A stretch of DNA of 64,000 bases from Flammulina velutipes (GCA_011800155.1 CM022375.1:1488001-1552000), one strand, 5' to 3'. Counted from the stretch's first letter, positions 46,184-58,125 are shown. Notes: a model not told the origin generated them from the sequence alone. Made by a program: numbers and translations.

Positions 46184-49150
46184 TCACAACGACACCTCCA
46201 CCTGGATCTTAGCCAGGTACGAATACACATCTGGCGACATCCTATACTTGAGCATACCCGTGAACGACATAATCGCCCTCGCCTTATTCGCCACCGAGCT
46301 CAAAGTCTGCGAGAAACAGAATCAGAACAGGCACGTTGCAAACATGAACACCACTTACCATCTGCCGCGTCGCCTCTGGCATCGACGACGTCTTGCACCG
46401 CTGATGTACACCAGAAAGCGCATCCATAGCCAACATGACATACGTCGGCAGCGTCCTCTGCAACGACTCGTGCAGGAACTTGAACTCCTCCGCACGTCGA
46501 GTGATCTTGCCCGTATCAGCGTCGAGTGGGATCAAGTCGGTCGCTTCCATGCACTGCAGCGCCAAGTCTGGTCGACCAGCCGCTTTCGCATCCATCGCCT
46601 CCCGGATCTTCAGCAGCCTCACAACAGCATCCTTATCCTTCCCACTCGCCCTGTTCGTCCGCTCGTAATGCCGTACAATATCCGCCGCCGTGCGCTCGAT
46701 AGCCCGCGCCTTCTCGTCCGGCGCCGGTTTGCTAACAGTTCCGCCCAACGCTGTCGCCAGACATGACATGACCGTCACGTAGTCGCCAGCGAGGTCATAT
46801 AGCTTGATGGCCTCCGGTATACGATCGTTCTCTTCCGACTCTTTGGCTGCGCGGACGAGAATCTGGTCATTGAAATGTCGGATGTCCGATAGTTTGAGTA
46901 ATGATATCCCCTGCTCGATGACACCGCTCTGTATCACTGTCAGTATGATGGCGCCGAATCACGCTGAAGTACTTACAAATCTTGATCCATCTGCTCTAAA
47001 CCCGCCAACCAACTCCTCCCAGGCAGGTCCACTGTTGCTTAAGACGATAATCCGTCTCACCAACTCCCAAGCACTCTCCACCTGCTCTTTGCCCACATCC
47101 GGCTGGTCAGCAGCCAGACATACGCAGTAGACGTATTGCAATGCCTCCTTGGCATCCATCTTCACGAATTGACGCATGTAACGCCATATCATAGTTGTTA
47201 CACTGAGGGAAGGGGGCCCGCTGGGAGGGATGCATACTGATAAAAGTGATTAGACATCAGTACAATGAGAAATTTGATCAACATACGGGGAGTCATTTCG
47301 GACGTCTCCGCTCGAGACGGTACTCGCAGGAGTCCGTGGTATGCAAGCGCAATCGCAAGATGGACGGCTTCCACTTCAGTATCGGGATTGTCCCACAGCG
47401 CAGCCACAGCCTGGAGCACATTTGTAAGTCTTGAAGAAACGATCCTGTCAAGACGACTCACCCTCTCGAACTGGCCACTCATCAACAGTACACTAGCCCA
47501 AACACCCTTACGGGAGGTAGGTTGGTTGCCATCGAATTGTCGTTCGCCGTACCCAAGCAACACTTCGCCAAATGCACGCAGACCACCTTCTTCGTCCTCG
47601 TCAAGCATGGCTAATTGGAACCATAACCAGTCCTCCGTAGTGGTGGTGACATGTGGCACACTTCGCCTATGAGGGTCCAAGCGCCCCATGAGCTTGTAGA
47701 GGGCGAGCTTGAACGGATCAGCAGTCGCTGCGTTGAGCATGTGCTGGTTATATGTGCTCTGGAGCTCGGCGCGCGCTTGTGGAGATATTCTGGATGACAA
47801 TGTGAGTGAGTTGTCAATAGGTAATGGTTATCTGCTCTCACTTGCGTTCAGTCGAAGTGGCCCAAGCACGGAAGAAGGACACAAATCCTTTCTCGTTACG
47901 GTTGATGGCATCTTGGTAGTGTAGAGCTTCTTCGAGCGCTTCGTCGATATGGCCGGTTCGTACAAGGTAGAACAGTCGGGCCCATATTGGCTGGCCAGCG
48001 ATGATCTTCGGGATGTTAGCATCGGTAAAGGTCGTTACTCGGGCCACGAACCTGTATTCTCTCCTCCCATTCACCATTCTTGTAATACATCACGAATAGG
48101 AAAGCCCTAACTTTGTTGGCAATGCTGGGATCACCACCCAGCAACGCCTCTGTAGGTCGAGACTGTATGGTCTTATCCATGACATCCCAGTACTGCTCCT
48201 CCAACGCCTCGCGTGCACCTTTTGCAATCTGTACCCGCAGAGCTATTGCGTCTTTTGAATTTAGGTCGTTCGAAGTGTAGGCTTTCGCGTATTTGCGCTC
48301 GAAGATGGGAGGGTTCACGATGTGGCCGAGGGGAGGAAGTGAAGGAGGCTCTGCGGTGATTTTGGAAAGTATATGAAAGGTTTGTAACGTTTGCTGTGAG
48401 TTAAGGGAGGCGGCGACGTCCATGAAGGCGTGCACGACAGGGAAGGATATGCCTCGTAGCCGTGCGGCGTTGAGCTCGGTGACGACGCGGTCGTACGCCA
48501 TCATGCGATTTTGCATCTGAAGGCTCAGGCTTGGAGTCGAGGTGGATGCCTGCAGCAGCGGTGAGCAAACGACAAAAGTGGCGAGTATATGCGTACCATA
48601 AGGCTGCTCTTGCCGTGCATGCTCTTCTTGAGGTCGGATACGGCACGATTTTCGACGTTGACGCGTCCACCGAGCTCTTCGAAGACGCGTTTCTTTTTTA
48701 ATTCCCATTCCCGCTGTGCTCTGTCCTCCAGCATCCGGTAGAATTCTTCCTGCGTCTCTCGTCGGCATTCTTCAATGGTCGATATGAGCGTCTGTTCGTG
48801 TGCATGTCGTAGGAAACCAGAGACATCCGTGTCTTGCAGAGGTTGCAATGGTGAAAATGTGGTTGAGGTATTCAGATGAGCTATTGACTCTGACAGGGCA
48901 GATGCATCGACGCGTGCTTGGGCCAGAAGATAGTTTCTATACGTAGATAGTCAGATTTTAGCGCGAGAACGACCAGAGAGACGACGAACGCGCGATCCGC
49001 ATCGTTGGAAGTTCCAGGTTGGCGCGAAACGAGGCGTCGCGACTGGGCTTCAATCTGGTCGAGAGATAGCGCCACAGAAGGTAAATCAGGCCGATATAGA
49101 TGTGAGTTGAGCGTCTTCGACGCCGTCAACAGTGCTGAAAGGTCGGACAT
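46184..49150 (-). CDS. NIC96: Nucleoporin NIC96/NUP93
   Basis: Scaffold protein of the inner ring of the nuclear pore, where it anchors the central channel subcomplex. Starts MSDLSALLTASKTLNSHLYR. Landmarks include FLRHAHEQTLISTIEECRRE, AGQPIWARLFYLVRTGHIDE, DPFKLALYKLMGRLDPHRRS, EDWLWFQLAMLDEDEEGGLR, FVKMDAKEALQYVYCVCLAA and IPEAIKLYDLAGDYVTVMSC, in the order typical of the family's alpha-helical scaffold. The last exon reads IMSFTGMLKYRMSPDVYSYL and stops at 46184-46186. About ten introns, around 830 residues, the normal length. No break seen. It shares an 85-bp intergenic region with the divergent Fic gene. Confidence 0.88.
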
Positions 49151-49235
49151 CGTCGACGTCGATGATGGTGGTCAGAAAGAGGAAAGGATATTTGGCGGCG
49201 GCTTCTGTATCACACACGGGCACAGCCACCTCTAT

Positions 49236-50873
49236 ATGAGTGCCACTTGCTCCGAACCTATGGACTGTCTTAATCCCATTCTTCTCGTCAGTGCTCGTTG
49301 TTTCTGGAATATCTGAACTGATAAAGCTCTGACTACGCTTAGAACACCCCTGAGTTCCTCAAGAATGAAGGCAGCCTTCAAATTGCAAGCTTCCCCGACG
49401 CGCTTACTGCCATTCGTCGATTCGAGGCACTACTGGAGGCTTATCCTGACCGACATCCCTTCATACTTGTGAGATTGGGTTTCGCCTACATATTGGCGGG
49501 CTCTCGCGGTGTGGCCATTGAGCTACAAGAGGAGGTATGACTAGACCACTCTAATATGTGTGTGCTAACTCTTTCAGGCCAAAAAGCGTCTGGCAGAGAT
49601 GGGTATTGTGGACAATGTTCTGGAGGATCTCATTGAACAACAAAACAATGTCTTGCATAGTGAGGCTACTGAGGCTCTCATGACTGACATGTCAGGTAGT
49701 TGTAAGTCGTTTTTTACTTGTTTTGTGCGCCACACTCATTACACCACTATGCAGTGGGATTTTTTCAGAGATGGCGTCCTTCTTCGTCCTATCGTCTTCC
49801 AATGAGTTTAGCCTATCCAATTGGTCACGACTCGGCTCACAAGGAGTGGCAGGAATTGTTTCCGCAGGACTCAAAGCACTGCCGAGGGTTCATCACCTCC
49901 CTCGCAATAGAGACCAATCACCTGGAAAATACCTTTCTGATAACGGAAAATGTTTGTCGAATGCTTCATTCTTATCATCGTCGAATAACCTCTTTCCAGT
50001 CGTGTCTTGACCTAATTCATCGTGGCTTGTCGGAAGGTATAATCGAAGCCGCTCCTACTAGCCAAGTCCAGGATCCTGGACTCATCAAGAGCATTCTCAA
50101 TGACACCATCGCGGTAATGAATTCATACTTTGCTGGTTCATAGCTAAGATCATCATATGCTATCCCAGACTTACGACCTTCTGGGTGACGCAGTAGAGGA
50201 CCCTGACTTGATAACGCCACAAAAAGTGTGCGATCTTCACAGGTGTATGATGCGGACTGCGGGATTTCTCTCCATTCCAATCGTTCCTGCTGGATACTCG
50301 CGCCATGTCACAAAGGAATCTGTCACCATCCAAACACAGAAAGGTCCCATACAGTGCTGTCCGTACTTGGGGGTCGAGAATGAACTGAAAAGGATATGCG
50401 AAAGATCTGCGGTGGGATTATTTCTTCTTTAGGACTTTGGACTCACGACTGACTATCCTCCTTCAGGATTTGATCCAAGATACCGATATTAACCCATTTA
50501 TCGCCGCAAGCTGGATACATTTCCTCCTCGCTCGGTGTCATCCATTCAACGTATGTTACATTTCATTCTACGTAAGTCCTTCATTCTCTTTACTAACTTC
50601 GACACAGGACGGAAATGGTAGAATTGTGCGCTTAGTTGCATCCATCCCGCTCATCCGGGCGGGCTATCCTCCTCTATTCATCGGACTGAGCCAACGCAAT
50701 GACTATTTCAACGCCATTAACGCAGTGCGCAATATATACTCTGTTCTCTATCGATTGCTGATCTCTGCGCTTAGGCTTACAACGGGAACTACAATCTATT
50801 GGCGCAATGCATATGCGATGGCATGCGGCACGGAATCAACAGAGTAAAAGACATGGCCTCTCTTCCTCTATGA
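49236..50873 (+). CDS. Fic-domain protein (predicted AMP-transferase) with TPR-like N-terminus
   Basis: Starts MSATCSEPMDCLNPILL. The N-terminal exons look helical and TPR-like (SFPDALTAIRRFEALLEAYP, PFILVRLGFAYILAGSRGVA). The Fic motif is HPFNDGNGRIVR, with the catalytic histidine; it is formed by splicing, because an intron (about 50553-50608) separates HPFN from DGNGR. Upstream, SLAIETNHLENTF matches the inhibitory helix of class II Fic proteins (S/T-x3-E-G/N), with the blocking glutamate present and T replacing G/N. This resembles FICD/HYPE architecture, but no signal anchor is obvious, so the target compartment is unclear. The best 3' splicing gives a C-terminus ending KDMASLPL at TGA 50871-50873. 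Confidence 0.78.
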
Positions 50874-51034
50874 TTCCTTGATTTACGAAGACTTTGGTGT
50901 CCGAGTCTTTCGGGAATTTCCGACGAAATGTCTCGGTGGCGTTCCCGGTCTCACCGACCATAAACCTCTGCTTACAATTCATAACCCCTTAACTGTCTCT
51001 CTTCTGAACCATCACTGTCGCTTTCACTACTACT

Positions 51035-51710
51035 ATGCTCGCCAACATCACCAACACCGTCTCTTCTGAACCTCGCCGTAAATCTACCTTCAGCAAACTC
51101 AAACGCGCGTTCACAACGAAGAGGCAGAAATCCGTTGTCGTCGTCGAGCCCCTACTCCCCGTTTTCTCTACCCCTAGTCAGATACCGTCTCAATGGCAGC
51201 CTTCGAAACGGCGCAGCACCCACGCTCGGCTCGATGATATCTTCAAAGTATCGCCTGTAGATTACCTCGATTATCAGAGGAAGCGCGATGAGACTTTAGG
51301 ACGTCGACGAGGCAACTCGCCCCTAAACGACATTCGCCAACAGTCTCCAGTACTTTCTGAAAATGTCAATCAGCTCAACCTCGACATCATCGAAGAAGCG
51401 AAGCAATCGTTCGAAGAAGATGGTCGCACTCGCTGTATCGTTATCCGAGGAGGCGCTGTTACCATCCGGTGTGGCGGGCCTGAGGGTTGGGCTGTAAGTT
51501 TTCGATTTTTTCGTTTAGACCTGTAGCTCATTTTGTTATAGGCGCAGCTCACAGCTTGCCGGATGGCTTGAGGACCATACGACCCTTTCTCTGGACGCGG
51601 ACGCTCGGACGCTCTACTCTTCTTTGTTTTCTACGTTATATTACCACATAATCTGCTCCATTTCTGCACATTCAACATCGCTTTATATTCCTTGCTTTAT
51701 ACTGTCTTAA
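51035..51710 (+). CDS. Hypothetical protein (intact member of an inverted duplication)
   Basis: Starts MLANITNTVSSEPRRKSTF. Exon 1 carries LKRAFTTKRQKS, DDIFKVSPVDYLDYQRKRDE, NLDIIEEAKQSFEEDGRTR and CIVIRGGAVTIRCGGPEGWA; a GTAAGT intron then leads, with acceptor CACAG, to LAGWLEDHTTLSLDADARTL. The basic N-terminus suggests nuclear or mitochondrial location but nothing specific. A further coding-like stretch at 51830-52109 (RHAELWMVGEWCDGKTHILL) may be a later exon of the same gene or a separate gene. A frameshifted copy lies inverted at 15040-15838. No family recognised. Confidence 0.65.
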
Positions 51711-51829
51711 TTTTTTCCCTAATCCTCGAGACTCGGACACATTCTTTACTATCCCTGGACACTGGATTCAATCGTGAGCCAACTTATTCCTTTCTTTCCC
51801 TTCTTACTCACGTTCCAAAATGCAGGCTA

Positions 51830-52109
51830 CGTCAAATTAAACAAGAAAACGAAGGATGGAAGACATGCTGAGTTATGGATGGTTGGAGAATGGTGCGACG
51901 GGAAAACCCATATTTTGTTGGATGGAGAGAAATATTTTGTATGCCCAGAGTCTCAATATACTTGGACTTTGATGAAATCAGTTCGAAGCAAAGTCCAATA
52001 CGCCCATATAAAACTCAAAATCAAAGTGAAATGCTTGTACGAACCGTTTTCCAACGCAAATACGCCAAAGCGGCGGCGCCGTGGATCGAACCCGAAACTC
52101 AACAAATGA
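51830..52109 (+). CDS. Coding-like exon of uncertain ownership
   Basis: After an acceptor (TGCAG) an open frame reads YVKLNKKTKDGRHAELWMVG, then DGKTHILLDGEKYFVCPESQ, ends with a basic segment (PKRRRRGSNPKLNK) and TGA at 52107-52109. It begins in the middle of a frame, so it should be a 3' exon. Joining it to the preceding gene needs an unusually long intron. Only its promoter-side flank, not the exon, resembles the inverted copy near 15 kb. Confidence 0.4.
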
Positions 52110-52158
52110 CGTCAGCTTTAGGCCTAGAACGCGCCACACATCTCTCTTCCTGACTATC

Positions 52159-52650
52159 ATGTCGTTTCTCAATGCATTCCGCGGTACCGTACGCACCTCC
52201 CACACTCTAAGACATTACACTGACTAACATCATTTGCAGCGCGTAATATCCGTCTAGTGCGTCCTTCCATACCGGTCTATCACTCATACTAACCATCTCC
52301 TTTTCAGCCACAACCCCGCCTTGGAAGCATCGAAAAAAGCTGTTCAGATTCTCACCGCAGCTACCACTGGGCCCTATCCCCCTAACGACCGTAAAAATCC
52401 GCCTTTGAACTTCAAACTGGACGTCGAGGAAGACCCACCTACCGGCGAGCAGATGCAAACAATTCGCGAATACCTCGACCCGGACTCGCCGAGACCTGGT
52501 CCGACGACGTATCCCATCGTCGTTGACTGGTTCGGCGGAAAGGCGTACGTGGGAAAGAACTTGGATGGGGTGACAAAGATGTTGGAGGAGCTGCGGCAAG
52601 AACGCGATGCGTCGTTCTCTCACAAAGCAAAATCGTGGAAGTTTTGGTAA
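52159..52650 (+). CDS. FMP46: Fmp46-like mitochondrial thioredoxin-fold protein
   Basis: Three exons: 52159-52188 (MSFLNAFRGT), 52240-52256 and 52308-52650, joined as RVISVYHNPALEASKKAVQI with GT-AG introns. Then come NFKLDVEEDPPTGEQMQTIR, YPIVVDWFGGKAYVGKN and the end SHKAKSWKFW; TAA at 52648-52650. The pattern of a beta strand, HNP, a helix and a VDW..G..YVG segment fits the fungal DUF1687/Fmp46 redox proteins of mitochondria (PF07955). About 130 residues, normal size. The usual catalytic cysteine of thioredoxins is not seen, as in others of this family. Confidence 0.75.
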
Positions 52651-54548
52651 AGGCTAAAGTAAAGCTATACGTGCACTGACCTATGCGTAAAATGCAATCT
52701 TAATCTCAACTCACATAGCAACTTAGGGCTCACTGCATTTCAATTAAAGCGCCCAGGGGGATGGCACTGGAAAATTCCGCGAGATACGCTGGTGCAGCAC
52801 CCTACGTCATTTCTGTCCATTTTGGTCAACGGCAATGTGCCGAATTTGATCTCATCAATCGATAGATAGATACTACGACCGCGACGGTCATCTAAGAATA
52901 TCATCTATATCTATCATGGCACGCAAAAAGGCGCCAACCAAAACGCACAACGGCCCCGATCTCTACACAACATACCACCATTCTGATCGAGGCGCCGGCT
53001 CAGATGATCTCTGATGCATTCATATCGAGAGCGGAGGAGAGACTTATGGGGGTGGCAGAGGATGTTACAGAGGAGTTCAGAGAGCGTACGCGTCATGTCG
53101 TTCCAGATAGTGAGGGAATGGAGGCCGTACAGGAGATCTTGAAACGGGAAAGAGCAGCAACTATTACGGTACATACTTATACAAAGAGGCAGCGAGCATG
53201 TACATACAGTAGACCAAATTCATAGCACATAAATACAATAGCCTTCATTGGGTTAACACAGCAACTCTACGTTATTCTGTATGCAGACGCGCCACAGCCG
53301 TGCCCTAGCCGAGCGGCTGATGTCGGCAAGACCCTTAGAAGACCTAGACTATGACGTGGGGTGCTGCACCAGCGTATCTCACGGAATTTTCCAGTGCCAT
53401 CCCCCTGAAAGCGCCTCCCCGACTCAGATCGCAACAGCCTCAGGTCCACGCAGCCCTGGATCGACGCATCGACTTCAAACGACGATTTCTTCACAATTCT
53501 TTCTATATTGACGCTGGAATCTAGAAGCACAACACTTAGACTAGCGTTGTCGCCTTCCGGGCCTTAACTTGACCTGAAAATTGCGAGTTGTACCCACTCC
53601 ACACTCTTCCGTAGCGCTCAGTCAAGGATACCACAATTGTTCTACGTGCTACGGCCTTGGTTCACAGGAGACGTAACCAAGCATGGATTACGTCTCACTG
53701 TACACTCATGCTCATAGAAACATAGTACGTTTTCCACCGCCTTCAATGTTCATCGTCACGTTGATCAACGTCCTCGTCACCTTGCTTGTCAAGGTCATTC
53801 AAAAGTGGAAATTATACCGCCGGCTTGCACGGAACAAACAAGTACAAACCGACGGCTGCTTCGGCTTTCTCCGATACAGGTCTCCCGCCACTTAGCGTAC
53901 TTAACGCTCAGCACGATTCTCATATTGCTCACAACATAATTGAATCACTCTCATTCCTCAAATATAACTTGACCTTCAAAATTGTGACAGAACTGAATGC
54001 TCATGCTACACGCCACATATAAAGTCCTCCTCCTCATGCCTCAATTGGGCCACGTGACTTACAGTCCGTAGCCACATTGAACATACAAGAGAGCTGCCGC
54101 TGGGCATCCTGCTCCAATATCTCATGGAATTTGCTTTCCTCTGACCTGGCTTGTAATGTGCACGCCAATGCTCGATGTTGCTTATAAAATCAACCCCTTC
54201 TATATCCTACCCCAGATAGATAAAGTTCTGCCATCCTCCCAGTGACCCACTGTACATTGTATGCCCTGAGTACAAAACAAGCAAGGTTGTGCGACGCCGC
54301 AGGCGGCACCTCCCGAGTCTTGATCAGACTCAGCATCCTTCGCTTTAGCAGCCGACGTACCTCTTAGTTGCGTTACGCGTTGCTAGATACATCGTCGAAT
54401 CTATGTTACCCGACACTCAGCATGCAGATTTAGTTGCCCCGAAAGCCAACATGCTATGCGTTCTCCAAAGTTAAATACGAGCCTACGTGAGTCCTGACCA
54501 TCATCGTCCCACACAAGTACTTTCGAGCTGGCCTCGTACTACACAACA
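52651..54548. other. Gene-poor region with one uncertain small frame
   Basis: At 52917-53176 (+), MARKKAPTKTHNGPDLYTT can be followed, only with a one-base frame change, by ILIEAPAQMISDAFISRAEE and RLMGVAEDVTEEFRERTRHV. It is either a small gene with a frameshift or two unrelated frames. The frame at 53683-53895 (MDYVSLYTHAHRNIVRF) has one hydrophobic segment and no support. Confidence 0.35.
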
Positions 54549-55636
54549 ATGTTCGCACACACATACATCTGCCTCGTTCTCGCCCTCTTCCACTTCAGTC
54601 ATGCACTGTATGTCCCACCAAAACTGTGCCTTCTTGGCTGTCCGCTCATGTTCAACAGTCCTAGCTCAAACTCCTTATCGACTCATGTGATATCCGCTCG
54701 TAATGGTTCTGCTAAAAAGCTTGACATTGGTGGGAAGACATACGACATCGAACGCCTCGATGATAAACTCCAGAGCAAGGAGTCCGTGGTCTACAAGGTC
54801 GTCGGGGGATACGAAGGCACGCCCGCCGTGGTGAAGATGATAGTAGATTACTGGCATGGTAGTGCCAACAACATAGAAAAAGAGGTCGAATTTACAGACC
54901 GGGTGAGACACATTACTGTCTTCTGCGGGCAAGATCTAACAGATTGTCCAGGTGGGCCTGCGACTGGCTGACGGCGCTGCCAAGATGCCTGATGGGCGTG
55001 ACGCCCACGCCCTCGTTATGAAAGACCTTCGGGAGAATGACCCGCCCCTCAAGACTCTTCCTGAGTGGTATCGCGAGCATGAGAACATGAACCTAGCAGC
55101 CGTGCTGATCAAGTTCCGGTTACTCGTCATGAGCAGCCTGTTGAATCTAGCAGAGGAACACAACATAATGTCTGTTTCTTTATTTCGCTGCACAACTCTA
55201 TTCATTCATTCCTCCTGACAGGTACAAGGATTTATCGTTTGCAAACCTCTTCATCGACAAGAACATCACGAGAGTCACGCCTGTAGACTTCACCTTGGCG
55301 ATTCCAAATCACCTCAAGCCCGAAGGTGTGAAGAAGGGAAAGGGTATAACTGAAGTCGACGATCAAGAGACAAAGGACGACGAAATCCTAGACTATAAAC
55401 TCCTTCTGCACAAAAGCCTTGCGAACTTGTTAAACATGAAATGGTTCAAAATGGAGCTTCGGACAATTGGAGATACGATGAGGCAGTAAGTCCGCGCTCA
55501 TGTACTATTATAATCGAGACACTGACAAGATTGGGATAGGGTTGATGTAAACCATATGTTGAACGGTGCTGATGAGGGGGCTCTCGCTATATGGAACGGA
55601 CGTAAGGAGGCTCCTGATGTACCGTTGTACAACTAG
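54549..55636 (+). CDS. Secreted protein-kinase-like protein
   Basis: The signal peptide MFAHTYICLVLALFHFSHAL is followed by a kinase-like fold. The candidate ATP lysine is in TPAVVKMIVDYW, the alpha-C glutamate in NNIEKEVEF, the catalytic loop in NIMYKDLSFANLFID (aspartate and asparagine present, histidine-less HRD) and the metal-binding aspartate in TPVDFTLAI (DFT instead of DFG). Introns near 54903-54951, 55170-55221 and 55486-55540 join in frame; stop TAG at 55634-55636. It resembles agaricomycete protein-kinase-like proteins with small C-lobes. Activity in the secretory pathway or outside the cell is possible but unproven. It faces lyase copy 3 tail to tail. Confidence 0.65.
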
Positions 55637-55798
55637 CCCAACATCTAACTTACGGTGCGAGTAATCAAATTTAATACTTGGTTCACCGTCGCTGCACGTA
55701 ACCACGTACATACGGAGCAGAGTCGACTCAGCACTCAGACTGCCATTTTATGACTAAGTAACTGCGTTCAAACATTCAGAATTTGAAGTGTCTCCGAG

Positions 55799-57177
55799 TT
55801 AAGCAGTATTATCGCCATGTGTCAATGTCTCCCAGCCTACAAAGAGGAGGTTCGTCCCAGCAGGTCTCCCTCTCTTCGTCAGTTCCTCCGTAGCAGGCAT
55901 CGCCTGGCCCAGTCTATTATGAAGCGCATTATAACCCACTTCCGTAGTTGGTCCCAATCCCAACTTCAACGATTGTTCAGGACACAACCAACCCGGCTGC
56001 TGCACCACGCCAGTCTGGAGCTGCGCGTGAAATTCAAGCCCGTACCCTAGTCGCTCGCCGACATCGCCAGTGTAAACGTCAGTTCCTTGGATGCGTGACG
56101 TCTCTGCGACGTGCGAAATGGAGGAGAGTCCGTAGCCTGCGCGCCAGTCAGGGAACGGATTACGGTGAACGGAAACAGACTACGACGAACCAGTATGAGA
56201 AAAATCTCGACACGTCTCCTGCGATATCCCGTTTTCCGGGAAGGTAGGCTGTCCCTGCCAATAAGAAACAATCTTCGCCCTCGTATCCAGACCACTCCCG
56301 GGGGCAGCCTTTGGATAATCACCATCCTTAAGCAGATAAACATACGCCGGAACGCGGCCCATGAACTTGTCCATTGCTATATCATAGCTCGATTTGTCTT
56401 CCAAGAACACAGAGATCCCGATAGCAGCTTCCATCATCACTAAAATGCATAAGGTCAGCCAAGTTCAACGAGTAAGGACGTTTAGTGACATACCCAGCTC
56501 CCAATTCCCATTGAAGTGCGATCCCTTAATGACAGTCGGAAGATACACATCCCTTAGCATCGTCTCAAATGTCGACACGTCGTTCGAGCTCCATCCTGAA
56601 TATGTATATCTGATGATCTCCGCCGCTCTTGCCCAAGACGCGCCAGCCCATCCAGTCTGCAAGGGCGCGTTCGAATTGGTGTGCGCTTTGATCGTCTGCG
56701 CCCATGCGTTCATGTACGAGATCGCTTTCTGCGCGTATTGAGCGCTCCCAGAGATGTAGTACGCCAAAGACATTGCGTAGGCAGCTAGTGCGTCTTGCAT
56801 CTCTTCACTGCATCCAATATCCGGCGTCGAGGTGGGACCACATTCGACGGTTGTAGTAGGGCTTGGGTTGCGTGTGAGACTGCCGAGAGACGATGAGAGC
56901 ATCGAATTGTATGCTGATGTCCAAGGCTGCGCACACCAGAAGTCAGTTGGTAGGTTGATTATTGTTAAGGAAGCGAGCGTACCTCTTCAGAAGAGTTGAC
57001 CTTGCCCTTGATGAAATCAAGCTGGGCGCGGTCTATGAGCACACCAGGATGGGTGAATGTAGAAGGCACGCGAGGTAAGACATCTCCACTGGCACGCTCG
57101 ACAGGCGTCGGGATGGAGCTAGCAGCCGCGCACGACACGAAGAGACCGAAAACACCGAGGATGGTGAAGAACAGCAT
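55799..57177 (-). CDS. Secreted alginate-lyase-domain protein, copy 3
   Basis: Signal peptide MLFFTILGVFGLFVSCAAAS, then TFTHPGVLIDRAQLDFIKGK. The exon structure equals copies 1 and 2: after the first intron PWTSAYNSMLSSSLGSLTRN, then GNWEL|VMMEAAIGISVFLEDKS, then the last exon from YGLSSISHVAETSRIQGTDV. It ends GWETLTHGDNTA, stop at 55799-55801. It is somewhat more diverged (for example DIGCSEEMQDALAAYAMSLA), and no defects were found. A TATA-like TATATATATAAAG lies at about 57209-57222. The inverted position, next to the intact copy of the hypothetical gene at 51 kb, mirrors copy 2 and its pseudogene neighbour. Confidence 0.82.
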
Positions 57178-58125
57178 TGTTCCGTGGTCCCTTCTTCAAT
57201 CTTGGACCCTTTATATATATATTGGAACTCGAAGTCTAGTTACGGCCTTTCTTCGTATTGTGATCAGCGGAAGATAAACCAGGCCTTGAGAAACGCGGTA
57301 GGAAGCGCACTCGAAATAGAGCACATGATGTGGCAATCTCCTAGCTATACTAAACAATGAGCCTGTCTGCCCGATGACCAAAACTAACATAACACACCAC
57401 ACGAAGAAGTCTTCGACTAAGGTTACTTATCGGTGATAAATGTCTCCAGCTCGCGGTGATAGTAGCTGCCGATCATGGAAGTCGTCTTTCGTCAACGCGT
57501 GTACCTCCAAGTTGGTGATACATATCCGCGAGGAAGGGAAACATAGAAGCCAAGGCCAAAGATAATTGAATAGAATGCATGTCTAGCAGATATCAGATCA
57601 TAAGAGTGAATTCTCGACGCAGTAGTGAAAACGGAGGAACGACGCAAAGCCTAGGTTTCATGGAATCAAGGTCGTCAATTCCTAGACGGAAGAGAAGCCT
57701 CGAAAAGTCCCGCGCAGCGAGGGAAGATAGTTCCACTGTTGGTACCAGGAGATAGTGCTTTGTGTCCGACGTAGTGGTTAAAGCTCAACAGGCAAACAAA
57801 GCAACTTCGCGTATAAATTTAAAATAAACATGTACAATCAATGTGGCGCCAAAATATCCGGAACTATCCACAAGGTGTCTAGATCTCCTTCCTTCGACAT
57901 AATCTTACTTAGCTAATGCGTATGTGAGGCTATAAGAAGCTCAGAGAAAGACTGAAGACAATCGTCTTCTTCGTGTAGTCCTGAAAATGATATGGTAAAT
58001 ATGAGGCGGCCTTTCGAATAGCGGTATCGCTTGCCAAAAGGATTGACTAGACATGCATTGAGAGATATAACCCCGCAGAAGCGGCTCAGAGTGATAGAAT
58101 ACAGTAGATACACACACAACGGTCC
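57178..58125. other. Intergenic region
   Basis: Promoter of lyase copy 3 on the left and downstream region of the Tag1-like gene on the right; nothing else recognised. Confidence 0.5.

Noticed and set aside
52070..52130. tRNA gene on the minus strand (GGGTTCGATCC box-B-like)
   Set aside because: No matching A box, acceptor stem or anticodon arm could be folded, and the bases code in the frame at 51830-52109.
52240..52310. GC-AG intron in the Fmp46-like gene
   Set aside because: A pair of ordinary GT-AG introns (52189-52239 and 52257-52307) gives a good frame, so no GC donor is needed.
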